This document shows positions 1 to 5,827 of a stretch of DNA of 5,963 nt, piece after piece (the stretch's first letter is position 1; the number at the start of each line of letters is the position of its first letter). The translations under genes and the position numbers were made by a program. Below the pieces are notes generated by a model. It had not been told where the DNA came from, did no database searches, and worked only from the letters and a program-made list of their open reading frames with translations. Source of the DNA: Planctomycetota bacterium (GTDB lineage Bacteria > Planctomycetota > UBA11346); assembly GCA_024641365.1 (NCBI GenBank), contig JAHEDF010000263.1:1-5963 (forward strand), read 5' to 3'.

Positions 1-666
1 CCCGTGGTCCGGGCAGAAGCAGTCAGTGTGATTGCTCAATCGGTCGAAGCTGGCAAGCCAACCGGCTTTGATGCTGACTTTGTTCTTTATGCGTTGCGCA
101 TGGCCCTTGCCGACTCGTCGTCTGGTGTGCGACGAGCTGTTGTCGAGTCCCTAGCGTTTACTGATTTTTACCGTTTCGATAAGAGTCTTTGGCCGGCATA
201 CCTTGATTTGTTCATCGCCGATTCCGATGCCCTGGTGCGTGAGTCGGTCGCCAGCCAGGTCCAGCTGCGCTTTGATAGTGCTGTTGAGATCGATGACGTG
301 GCTTTGGCTGAGATGGTTAAGTGCTTGCTTCAGGCGGCGACTACCGATGCCGAGCCACGTGTACGCGGACAGTCGGCATGGACCATTGGGCATATCTTGC
401 GAGACATGCGGCAACTAGGCAAAGAAAGCAAACGTGCTGGCAATCCGCGTGGGCTCGACCTCGCACAAATTGAGTCGGCATTGCGCGATCACAGCGCCAA
501 AGAGGCCGATCCCCGGGTGCGGGCCCTGATGAGCGAAGCGCTCAATCCGATGCCGACATCCAAAGGGCCCACCATGGCCATCTTCGACCCCGTGCCGGAT
601 CGCCGCAAACCGCCGCCAACTGCCACTGAACCGGCGTTACCCGCACAAAATGTCAACGACTTCTAA
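1..666 (+). CDS. HEAT-repeat protein, C-terminal part (5' end outside window)
   Basis: The reading frame is open from the first base and ends at TAA 664-666. The GTG at position 4 has no ribosome-binding site in view, so the gene most likely starts upstream and only its last 221 codons are seen. The protein is alpha-helical with recurring HEAT-type helix-B motifs of the form hydrophobic-V-R-x(5-6)-L: VVRAEAV (residues 2-8 of the visible part), GVRRAVVESL (42-51), LVRESVASQV (78-87), RVRGQSAWTIGHIL (120-133) and RVRALMSEAL (172-181). The last 40 residues are instead low-complexity and proline-rich, ending in AQNVNDF. HEAT repeats are protein-binding solenoids; no catalytic motif is visible and no partner can be named. 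No signal peptide can be judged because the N-terminus is missing. The 3' 57 bp, plus 14 bp beyond the stop codon, recur at 1348-1418. Confident as a HEAT/armadillo-like protein; cellular role unknown. Confidence 0.85.
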   Translation, partial: PVVRAEAVSVIAQSVEAGKPTGFDADFVLYALRMALADSSSGVRRAVVESLAFTDFYRFDKSLWPAYLDLFIADSDALVRESVASQVQLRFDSAVEIDDVALAEMVKCLLQAATTDAEPRVRGQSAWTIGHILRDMRQLGKESKRAGNPRGLDLAQIESALRDHSAKEADPRVRALMSEALNPMPTSKGPTMAIFDPVPDRRKPPPTATEPALPAQNVNDF

Positions 667-680
667 GTGGTGCGCGTCAG
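610..680 (+). repeat. Direct repeat copy A: 3' end of the HEAT gene
   Basis: This 71-bp segment aligns without gaps to 1348-1418, with 60 identical positions of 71 by my count. It covers the last 18 codons, the stop codon and 14 bp downstream. The stretch TAAGTGGTGCGCGTCAG, from the stop codon onward, is identical in both copies. Differences within the codons include four synonymous ones (GCC/GCT, ACT/ACC, AAT/AAC, TTC/TTT), which fits two diverged gene ends rather than a recent copy. Confidence 0.85.
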
Positions 681-815
681 TGTCCTGACATGCTATCCTG
701 TGAATAAATGTCGGTGCCAAATGTGTTTAATTAAGAGCGTGGCTTCACCGCTCCCTAAGAAGTTTTTCTGGCGAAGGATATACCCCGCGTCTCGTTAGTG
801 TGGTCGCTTCCTGCG
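667..815. other. Intergenic stretch downstream of the HEAT gene, no gene seen
   Basis: No open frame with a usable start was found here. Small hairpins are present: 676-680 with 685-689 (GTCAG/CTGAC, four-base loop), and GAGCG/CGCTC around 736-754, followed several bases later by a short T run (about 765-769). Neither has the continuous stem plus adjacent T-tract of a clear intrinsic terminator. I therefore leave transcription termination of the HEAT gene unassigned. Confidence 0.5.
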
Positions 816-820
816 TTGAG

Positions 821-837
821 CCTAAAAACCGCATTAG
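821..837 (+). repeat. Left terminal inverted repeat of the 263-bp element
   Basis: This 17-bp arm reads CCTAAAAACCGCATTAG and is preceded directly by TTGAG (816-820). It matches the reverse complement of 1067-1083 at 16 of 17 positions, differing only at the fourteenth base. Part of the same motif (TAAAAACCGCA) recurs internally at 913-923. Confidence 0.75.
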
Positions 838-912
838 AAATTCATTATTATATCTAAATCTTAAGCGGAAATAGTTTTACATCAAATAAGGGATTCACCC
901 AAAAGGTGATTG

Positions 913-1081
913 TAAAAACCGCAAGAGTGCCCCAGATGCAAGGGTGAAGCAGGTTGCCGAAGGCAATTAGGCACCGCCTAATTCCTGCGTAACAAGACGA
1001 TGCTAAGTGCCCTGCTAAGGGTATTGCAGCGCCAAGTGAGGATGAGGCAACGAAGCAGATGGGGTGCTATTGCGGTTTTTA
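913..1081 (+). ncRNA. Structured RNA-like domain inside the mobile element, family unknown
   Basis: Bases 913-934 pair with 1060-1081 as a long closing stem: 12 continuous pairs (TAAAAACCGCAA with its complement), one G-A mismatch, then nine more pairs that include U-G (928/1066) and G-U (929/1065). After an adjacent G-A/A-G tandem (935/1059, 936/1058), three further pairs follow (937-939/1055-1057). Inside are stems 949-953/984-988 (GCAGG/CCTGC) enclosing hairpins 954-958/962-966 (TTGCC-GAA-GGCAA) and 967-972/976-981 (TTAGGC-ACC-GCCTAA), plus hairpin 1008-1013/1018-1023 (TGCCCT-GCTA-AGGGTA). TGCAA 937-941 could also pair with TTGCA 1024-1028. The wobble pairs form only if the plus strand is the RNA; on the other strand they become A-C mismatches. 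No convincing dedicated promoter was identified. Candidates such as an OMEGA/HEARO-type RNA or a retron-like msr-msd are speculation, since no partner protein is nearby. Confidence 0.5.
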
Positions 1082-1083
1082 GG
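1067..1083 (-). repeat. Right terminal inverted repeat of the 263-bp element
   Basis: The reverse complement reads CCTAAAAACCGCAATAG, matching the left terminus at 16 of 17 bases. It is followed directly by TTGAG (1084-1088), the second copy of the putative target-site duplication. This arm does double duty: it can pair with the left terminus at 821, or with the internal copy at 913-924 to close the structured RNA-like domain. Confidence 0.75.
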
Positions 1084-1088
1084 TTGAG

Positions 1089-1347
1089 TAAAAGCGAGAA
1101 CGAGAACCGACGGTGCGCGCGGTGAAAAAATTTGAGGCAAACGGTCAGTGACCGGGCACTCATTTTAGTAATCACTCCAGGAACTCCTTGATGGACCTCG
1201 CTGCCCACATGGTTGGCCATTCGCCTGCTGCTGACCAATACGTTCGTAATTCCAATCTGGGATTGCTTTTACCCAATTGCGACCACGTGGCGATGGGTGC
1301 CCTGGATCAAAAGCATGCTGACGTCAATAACAGCATCGCTTGGCGTG
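1089..1347. other. Gene-free stretch with overlapping short open frames, none recognised
   Basis: Two plus-strand frames are open across about 1188-1451 and 1213-1404, and a minus-strand frame runs 978-1238. None has a good ribosome-binding site or a recognisable domain, and the minus-strand one runs into the mobile element. The 1213-1404 frame is the only one with independent support, and only for its last 18 codons, which match the HEAT gene tail. The upstream part of that frame shows no HEAT motif. The stretch is best read as decayed or rearranged DNA. Confidence 0.45.
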
Positions 1348-1418
1348 CGGCCGCCAGCGGCTACCGAACCGACGTTACCCGCACAAAACGCCAACCATTT
1401 TTAAGTGGTGCGCGTCAG
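1348..1418 (+). pseudogene. Stump of a paralogous gene tail (direct repeat copy B)
   Basis: This segment aligns without gaps to 610-680. In the matching frame it encodes PPAATEPTLPAQNANHF and then TAA at 1402-1404, against PPTATEPALPAQNVNDF and TAA in the HEAT gene. Similarity continues 14 bp past the stop and then ends abruptly; upstream of 1348 it also stops, with no HEAT repeats visible. This suggests that a second copy of the gene lost everything but its 3' end. An alternative is recombination that moved only the tail. The frame is open upstream to an ATG at 1213, so a short fusion peptide of 63 residues could still be made, but no ribosome-binding site supports it. Confidence 0.6.
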
Positions 1419-1472
1419 CATTTCGAATTTCCGTCCGCCAAATCACACTAAATACGAGCGTTATGTGACCTC

Positions 1473-1500
1473 ATGACGCGTACTTCGTTTTCAGTATAAT
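1473..1500 (+). promoter_or_regulatory. Sigma-70-like promoter for the large exported-protein gene
   Basis: A perfect -10 hexamer TATAAT lies at 1495-1500. A partial -35 ATGACG (four of six bases of TTGACA) lies at 1473-1478, with a 16-bp spacer. Transcription would begin near 1507, giving a leader of about 64 nt before the ATG at 1571. The -10 match is strong and well placed; the -35 is only fair. No operator-like palindrome stands out next to it. Confidence 0.6.
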
Positions 1501-1561
1501 TTCGCTCTACCGAGACGTTAATATTATCAGGCATGTCACCGTGTTACCATCGATTTCCACT

Positions 1562-1565
1562 GGAG
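1562..1565 (+). promoter_or_regulatory. Ribosome-binding site deciding start at ATG 1571
   Basis: GGAG sits five bases before ATG 1571. The longest frame starts 30 bp earlier at GTG 1541, which lacks such a site and would put ten extra residues in front of the basic N-region of the signal peptide. The ATG start gives a standard signal peptide and is preferred. Confidence 0.7.
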
Positions 1566-1570
1566 TCCCA

Positions 1571-4500
1571 ATGCGTCACCACAACCGCTTCGCCACGAGA
1601 GCCGCTAGTACCTTAGCCATCCTAACTGCACTCGTACTATTGTTCTGCCCGACTCACGCTTATGCAGCTACAGCTGCCAATATTCCCTACTTGAAGCCTG
1701 AAATATCAAATGTCCCGAGTATACCTGACTTGACTAAGGGTGACTCCATTGGCCGAGCTCACGATTGGAACTTGGGACCGACAGGGGCACGCGGCTGGAT
1801 GTGGGGGTGGTTACTGCGTACTGATTTGGCTCGCCAAATTTACATTACGAAAATTGATGCAGGTTCGCCAGCGGCAAGCGTGCTGAAAGTGGGGGATGTT
1901 TTACTCGGGTTAAACGGAGGACTGTTCACGAGTGATGCCAGAATCGCACTGAGCAATGCCATTACGGAAGCTGAAAAGACGGCAAACAACGGACTTCTAA
2001 GGCTTACTCGGTGGCGGAATGGCACGACGACGACAGTGACTATTACGTTGCCAGTAATGGGCGATTATAGCCAATTATCGCCCGTAGGCTGCAGCAAATC
2101 GAGTGCCATCATGCAGCGTGCCTGTGCGCATATTGTGAGCAAAGGACTTGGGAGTGAGGGTGGTTATAAAGAGATATCGAATTACGTTAACGCATTAGGA
2201 CTGCTCGCCACTGGCGATACTCAGTATAGTGCCATTTTGAGAACCTATGCGCGTCAACTCGTACCGCGCACTACATTCGGCTCGTGGAACTGGGATCCCA
2301 GTTACATGAGCATCTTCTTGTGCGAATATTACTTGGTCACTGGGGATGCCGAGGTGCTTCCAGAGATCAATCAACTGGCAAATTTTCTTGCCAACTCGCA
2401 GAATTTAGTTGGTGCTTGGGGGCACGCTGCACGAATGCCCAACGGCAATATAGGCGGATATGGGGCCTTAAACCAAGTTGGACTGGCTGCCGCTCTCGCT
2501 CTTACGCTGAGTAAAAAATGTGGCGTTGCTAATTCCGCTGTCGATTTGGCCAATGAGAAAGCAAAAATTTATTTTCGCCGGTTTGTCGACACTGGAACGA
2601 TTCCGTATGGCGATCATGCCCCTGTGTCATGGCATGATGACAACGGGCGTAATTCTTTGGCAGCTGTATTTTTTGATCTGAATGGAGAAGGACCTGCGTG
2701 TACGTATTTTGGGCAAATGACGGTAGCTTCGTACGGCGAGCGAGATTTAGGTCACACCGGAAATTACTGGAGTTATCTCTGGGGGCCCCTTGGAGCTCTG
2801 CGTTCCGGCACGGAAGGAGCTGCGGCATTTCTCAGAGAGCAGCACTGGTTTTTTGACCTTGAACGCCGCTGGGATGGCGGGTTCCAATATCAAGGTGGTG
2901 CCGACATGGGCGGTCCCGGTTTGGGCCGAGCCGAACACCAATACGAAGACTGGGACGTGACGGGTGCCCGCGTACTGATGTATGCAATGCCACTTAAAAA
3001 GCTCTATATCACTGGCAAGAGTGCGTCTTCCATGACGGCGCTGACCGGCGCAGCCTTGGATAAGACCATCCAGAGCGGCCGGGATTTTAATTATTGGTAC
3101 GCCTTAAATCAATTGACTCGTGACAGCTATGATGACCTGTCTGTTGCAGAGCTACTCACGCGACTCGATTCATGGTCAAATTTTCAGCGAGATCGTGCTG
3201 CAAAAGCGCTGAGCAGAAAAGCTAGTCCGCCAATTGCCAGCTACCGTAGCATGCTGATGTCGAGCAATCGCAATACGAAATTGGGTGGTCTTTTTGGCTT
3301 GATGTATATGGGCACGGCGGCACTCCCGGCAATGAATGATGTATCTCCGTTACTGGCCAGTAGTGATATTTGGATTCAGTTTCACGCCGGTAAGGTGCTG
3401 TGCGGCATTGGGGCACCGGCTCGCTACATCACTCTTCCCGTTGAATTCAATGTAGCCAGTAGCTCGACTGACCCAAACGATCCACGACGGTTCAGGCAGC
3501 GACTTTCCTCCTATGTCCTTTGGGGTAACGGCTATGATGAATTGTCACCCGTAGGTATTCTCGGAATTCCCGAAAATGTAAATATCGTGTCGCTGGTGCC
3601 CGCAGTGCGGTCAACAATACGCCATGAACACGCGATCCCGCGTACGGTGCTGTCCCAATGGTTCGAAAAGCGAAATTTCAACGAGCTTGCCCCATTCTGG
3701 TTTGATCTGCGTTATGCGGTAGAGAATCAGGCGCCCACTGCGGTGATGTTTAATCATGATTCGCGCAATATTTGCTTGCAAATTCTTGCACAATACCGTT
3801 TCAAAGAAACGGTTGATGCGGCCGCCACTTATATAGCGACACAGAAAAATCATGGTGCCGAATACCGCGTTCAGGAAATCTTGAATGTCCTCATCAGTTT
3901 TGGGACGGAAGCAAAGCGGGTGCTGCCCAAACTCTACGCAGCGCGGTTAGACTTTCAGGAAAATTGGGGCGAGCAAAAACCTTATGACTTCCCCAATCCT
4001 TTTGTGGATCGAATTGTTGCCCAACTCGATGCCGCTATCGCTACCATTGAAGCAACCACGATGCCGCCCGGACCTCTCAAGACAATTTACGATTATTCTA
4101 TCGTCGTTCTTGAGCCACCAACGGCAAATCCGATTGCAGTAAAGCCCGGTATCTCGACCACGCTTTCGATTACCGCCGTTCAAGGTGAGGACCAAACCAT
4201 CAATTACACCTGGAGCAAAGTATCAGGCCCTGGTAATGTCATTTTTGGCTCCGCAAATGCACGACAAACGACGGCCACCTGTAATCAGGAAGGTATTTAC
4301 GTATTCCGTGTCACCATGGAGGACTCTTTCCGAAGAAAAACCGCAGATATGAGTGTCAGTGTTGTGGCCGACGATGAAACAAGAGTGGCGTTCACGACAA
4401 GTGGCCAGTCATCAACAAAAGAAAGCGGCACCATGATAGTGACGGCACAGTTGTCAGCGGCTTCTGGTCTACCGGTGACGGTTCCCTTTACGGTAAGTGG

Positions 4501-5167
4501 CACAGCGACGCTCGGCACAGATTACACGATCAGTGCTAGTCCGATCACGATTCCAGCGGGATCCATGTCGGGTCATGCGACGATCACAATTAATGATGAT
4601 AAATTCGAAGACGTAAACGAAACGGTGATTTTGACCCTGGGCACACCAACGAACGCAAAAAAAGCCACGCCAAACGTGTACACGGCAACCATCTCGGACG
4701 ATGATATCGATCTGAAAATTGGGTGGGCGTCAGCGTCGTCGAGCGGCCCAGAAACCACGACAGCGGTGTCTTTGCCGGTAGTGCTGTCAGCAGCATCCAC
4801 TCAAACCGTAACTGTTACCTACGACGTTGTTGGCGGCACCGCGACTGGTGGTGGTGTTGATTACACACTCGCAAGGGGCGTGCTAACCTTTCCCCCTGGT
4901 ACTACGGCGCAGTCTATACCTATGACCGTCGTTAGTGATGGAGTCATAGAACGCGATGAAACCGTGCATGTCAGGTTGATCGCTCCGGCAAATGCCACGT
5001 TGGGCGCTCCCGATACGCACGTCTACACCATCACCAATCCAACTGACGGTGGATCAACCGGCGGCGCAGGTGATGAGAGCGGAAAAAGTTGTGGGCTTGG
5101 ATCCGGATTAGGTGCGTTTTCACTCTTAGCATTCATGCTGATGTTAAATAATAGAGACAATATTTAA
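1571..5167 (+). CDS. Large exported multidomain protein, DUF6288-like, with PDZ, PKD-like and two Calx-beta domains
   Basis: The gene encodes 1198 residues from ATG 1571 (numbering below). A signal peptide spans 1-32: basic MRHHNRFATR, hydrophobic TLAILTALVLLF, cleavage after AYA. A PDZ domain covers about 75-162, with the typical stretch AGSPAASVLKVGDVLLGLNG. About 165-480 resembles the DUF6288 core: helical, Trp/Gly-rich (GSWNWDPSYM, GAWGH, GNYWSYLWGPLGAL), reminiscent of alpha/alpha-toroid folds; no catalytic mechanism is known to me. Helical, partly HEAT-like sequence follows (about 530-830), then a PKD-like beta domain (845-932) and two Calx-beta domains (about 938-1043 and 1047-1155), with acidic clusters (NDDKFEDVNE, ISDDD) that in this family bind calcium. 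The C-terminus has a Gly/Ser linker, SCGLGSG (Cys 1174), a hydrophobic segment and NNRDNI. This resembles a sortase-like CTERM signal, suggesting surface anchoring or processing. Enzymatic role unknown. It has its own promoter and no operon partner. Confidence 0.85.
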   Translation: MRHHNRFATRAASTLAILTALVLLFCPTHAYAATAANIPYLKPEISNVPSIPDLTKGDSIGRAHDWNLGPTGARGWMWGWLLRTDLARQIYITKIDAGSPAASVLKVGDVLLGLNGGLFTSDARIALSNAITEAEKTANNGLLRLTRWRNGTTTTVTITLPVMGDYSQLSPVGCSKSSAIMQRACAHIVSKGLGSEGGYKEISNYVNALGLLATGDTQYSAILRTYARQLVPRTTFGSWNWDPSYMSIFLCEYYLVTGDAEVLPEINQLANFLANSQNLVGAWGHAARMPNGNIGGYGALNQVGLAAALALTLSKKCGVANSAVDLANEKAKIYFRRFVDTGTIPYGDHAPVSWHDDNGRNSLAAVFFDLNGEGPACTYFGQMTVASYGERDLGHTGNYWSYLWGPLGALRSGTEGAAAFLREQHWFFDLERRWDGGFQYQGGADMGGPGLGRAEHQYEDWDVTGARVLMYAMPLKKLYITGKSASSMTALTGAALDKTIQSGRDFNYWYALNQLTRDSYDDLSVAELLTRLDSWSNFQRDRAAKALSRKASPPIASYRSMLMSSNRNTKLGGLFGLMYMGTAALPAMNDVSPLLASSDIWIQFHAGKVLCGIGAPARYITLPVEFNVASSSTDPNDPRRFRQRLSSYVLWGNGYDELSPVGILGIPENVNIVSLVPAVRSTIRHEHAIPRTVLSQWFEKRNFNELAPFWFDLRYAVENQAPTAVMFNHDSRNICLQILAQYRFKETVDAAATYIATQKNHGAEYRVQEILNVLISFGTEAKRVLPKLYAARLDFQENWGEQKPYDFPNPFVDRIVAQLDAAIATIEATTMPPGPLKTIYDYSIVVLEPPTANPIAVKPGISTTLSITAVQGEDQTINYTWSKVSGPGNVIFGSANARQTTATCNQEGIYVFRVTMEDSFRRKTADMSVSVVADDETRVAFTTSGQSSTKESGTMIVTAQLSAASGLPVTVPFTVSGTATLGTDYTISASPITIPAGSMSGHATITINDDKFEDVNETVILTLGTPTNAKKATPNVYTATISDDDIDLKIGWASASSSGPETTTAVSLPVVLSAASTQTVTVTYDVVGGTATGGGVDYTLARGVLTFPPGTTAQSIPMTVVSDGVIERDETVHVRLIAPANATLGAPDTHVYTITNPTDGGSTGGAGDESGKSCGLGSGLGAFSLLAFMLMLNNRDNI

Positions 5168-5403
5168 ACGCACGAGCGTCGGGATTGAGCTTGACCCGTT
5201 TGTTCTTGTCCTGCTTTGGTAGACCGCCAGATAAGTGAGACTCCATATGTCTGCTTCTTAAAAACGTCCACCATGGCGTACAAACAGACCATCCATCGCG
5301 ATGTCGGCATCATGAGAAGTCTCACGGGATAGGCACCTGAAATCATGTCTATACTAATTATCTTGAATTAGCTCGCCACCCAGAAGAAGGGCCGCGTTAT
5401 AAC
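5168..5403. other. Downstream region without a convincing gene
   Basis: Two overlapping minus-strand frames lie here. One runs 5346 to 5164 (60 residues); the other is a 37-codon frame starting at an ATG near 5249 and ending inside the large gene. Neither has recognisable domains or a clear ribosome-binding site. After the large gene's stop codon, CGGG 5180-5183 can pair with CCCG 5195-5198 before the T-rich TTTGTTCTTG, a weak terminator candidate with only four pairs and an 11-base loop. Confidence 0.4.
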
Positions 5404-5574
5404 TCACCAACTTTTTTCGTTCTCTTTGATAGGCAATTCTTCCGGAATCTTAATAGTTAAATTTGCAAGGTATCCTTTACCGTCGCTATCAGGAAAGACC
5501 CCTTTAGGAATTGAATATAAAACTTCCTGGGACAGGCATCTCGTTCTTCTTTCATGACAAAAACTTATAGCCAT
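5404..5574 (-). CDS. Small hypothetical protein, 56 residues, possibly a truncated gene
   Basis: On the minus strand, ATG at 5574-5572 opens a frame that closes with TGA at 5406-5404. The second half reads like a genuine protein end: SIPKGVFPDSDGKGYLANL followed by TIKIPEELPIKENEKSW, with balanced polar and hydrophobic residues and a charged tail. The first 15 residues (MAISFCHERRTRCLS) look less protein-like. No Shine-Dalgarno motif is visible before the ATG, and an in-frame TAG lies directly upstream of it. The sequence is more AT-rich than the large gene. The simplest readings are a small gene or the C-terminal remnant of a longer one whose 5' part was lost near the palindromic repeat upstream. 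I do not recognise the family. Confidence 0.4.
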   Translation of the reverse strand: MAISFCHERRTRCLSQEVLYSIPKGVFPDSDGKGYLANLTIKIPEELPIKENEKSW

Positions 5575-5680
5575 CTAAACAAAAAACCAACATATTAAGT
5601 AATAAATCGCCGGAGGGCCTTGCCCATAATAACCTCTGAGCGCCAACGGCTCGCCCTATTGGAGCCTGGGGCAGGCGCCC

Positions 5681-5711
5681 TAGCAGGCTGCTGAAAAACA
5701 CCAGCCTGCTA
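5681..5711. repeat. 31-bp hairpin insert in the left arm of the palindrome
   Basis: TAGCAGGCTG (5681-5690) and CAGCCTGCTA (5702-5711) are perfect inverted copies around the loop CTGAAAAACAC (5691-5701). Flanking CC/GG bases extend the stem to 12 bp. The opposite arm has only about two bases at the equivalent place, so this looks like a miniature insertion. GCAGGCTGCTGAAAAA resembles terminal sequences I recall from some insertion sequences, but I cannot name one with confidence. Confidence 0.7.
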
Positions 5712-5731
5712 GGTATATTAATATATAATTA

Positions 5732-5792
5732 ACAATGAGGGCTGAAGGCCCGATCTATGATGAATATAGATCGGGCCTTCAGCCCTCATTGT
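5732..5792. repeat. Perfect 27-bp inverted repeat with seven-base loop
   Basis: The arms 5732-5758 and 5766-5792 are exactly complementary, with loop GATGAAT (5759-5765). The core is AGGGCTGAAGGCCCGATC. As RNA it would form a very stable hairpin in either direction, and as DNA it could extrude a cruciform. There is no T-run directly after either arm, so it is not a standard intrinsic terminator, although it could stop or protect transcripts from the minus-strand small ORF region or a gene to the right. Confidence 0.9.
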
Positions 5793-5808
5793 ATATGCGT
5801 GCATTTTA

Positions 5809-5827
5809 CCTTGGGCGTTGCCCAAGG
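5809..5827. repeat. 8-bp GC-rich hairpin in the right arm of the palindrome
   Basis: CCTTGGGC (5809-5816) pairs with GCCCAAGG (5820-5827) across a three-base loop GTT. The equivalent spot in the left arm (CCTGGGGCAGGCGCCC, 5665-5680) once probably formed the same hairpin and is now interrupted by the 31-bp insert. Confidence 0.75.

Larger units (their letters stand above)
821..1083. mobile_element. MITE-like non-autonomous element, 263 bp, with TSD TTGAG
   Basis: Both ends carry the same inverted terminus. Bases 821-833 (CCTAAAAACCGCA) are perfectly complementary to 1071-1083, and the match extends to 17 bp (821-837 with 1067-1083) with one mismatch. Immediately outside each end lies the same five bases, TTGAG (816-820 and 1084-1088), as expected for a target-site duplication. 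No transposase or other ORF is inside, so the element would need a transposase supplied in trans. Ends beginning CCT with a 4-5 bp duplication are a known feature of the IS1380 family (for example ISEcp1); assignment to that family is inference and other DDE families are possible. The left third (838-911) is visibly AT-rich, while the right two thirds form a structured RNA-like domain. Confidence 0.75.

Noticed and set aside
676..689. Hairpin GTCAG/CTGAC as terminator of the HEAT gene
   Set aside because: The stem is five pairs without a following T-run, and the second half is not kept in the duplicated copy at 1418.
913..1081. Integron attC site
   Set aside because: It is an imperfect palindrome of plausible size, but the expected RYYYAAC and GTTRRRY core boxes do not sit at its ends, and there is no integrase or cassette array.
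913..1081. Retron msr-msd
   Set aside because: The long end-to-end stem resembles a1/a2, but no reverse transcriptase follows and no long msd-type hairpin is present inside.
978..1238. Minus-strand 86-codon open frame
   Set aside because: It crosses the right boundary of the mobile element and the closing stem of the RNA-like domain, has no ribosome-binding site, and its composition looks random.
1188..1451. Plus-strand 87-codon open frame starting MMDLAAHMVG
   Set aside because: It reads through the duplicated gene tail in a different frame from the one shared with the HEAT gene, and the shared frame has better evidence; no domain is recognised.
1541..1570. GTG 1541 as start of the large gene
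   Set aside because: It would add ten residues before the signal peptide and lacks a ribosome-binding site, whereas ATG 1571 has GGAG at a five-base spacing.
5180..5205. Intrinsic terminator after the large gene
   Set aside because: Only four GC pairs with an 11-base loop and an interrupted T-tract; too weak to call.
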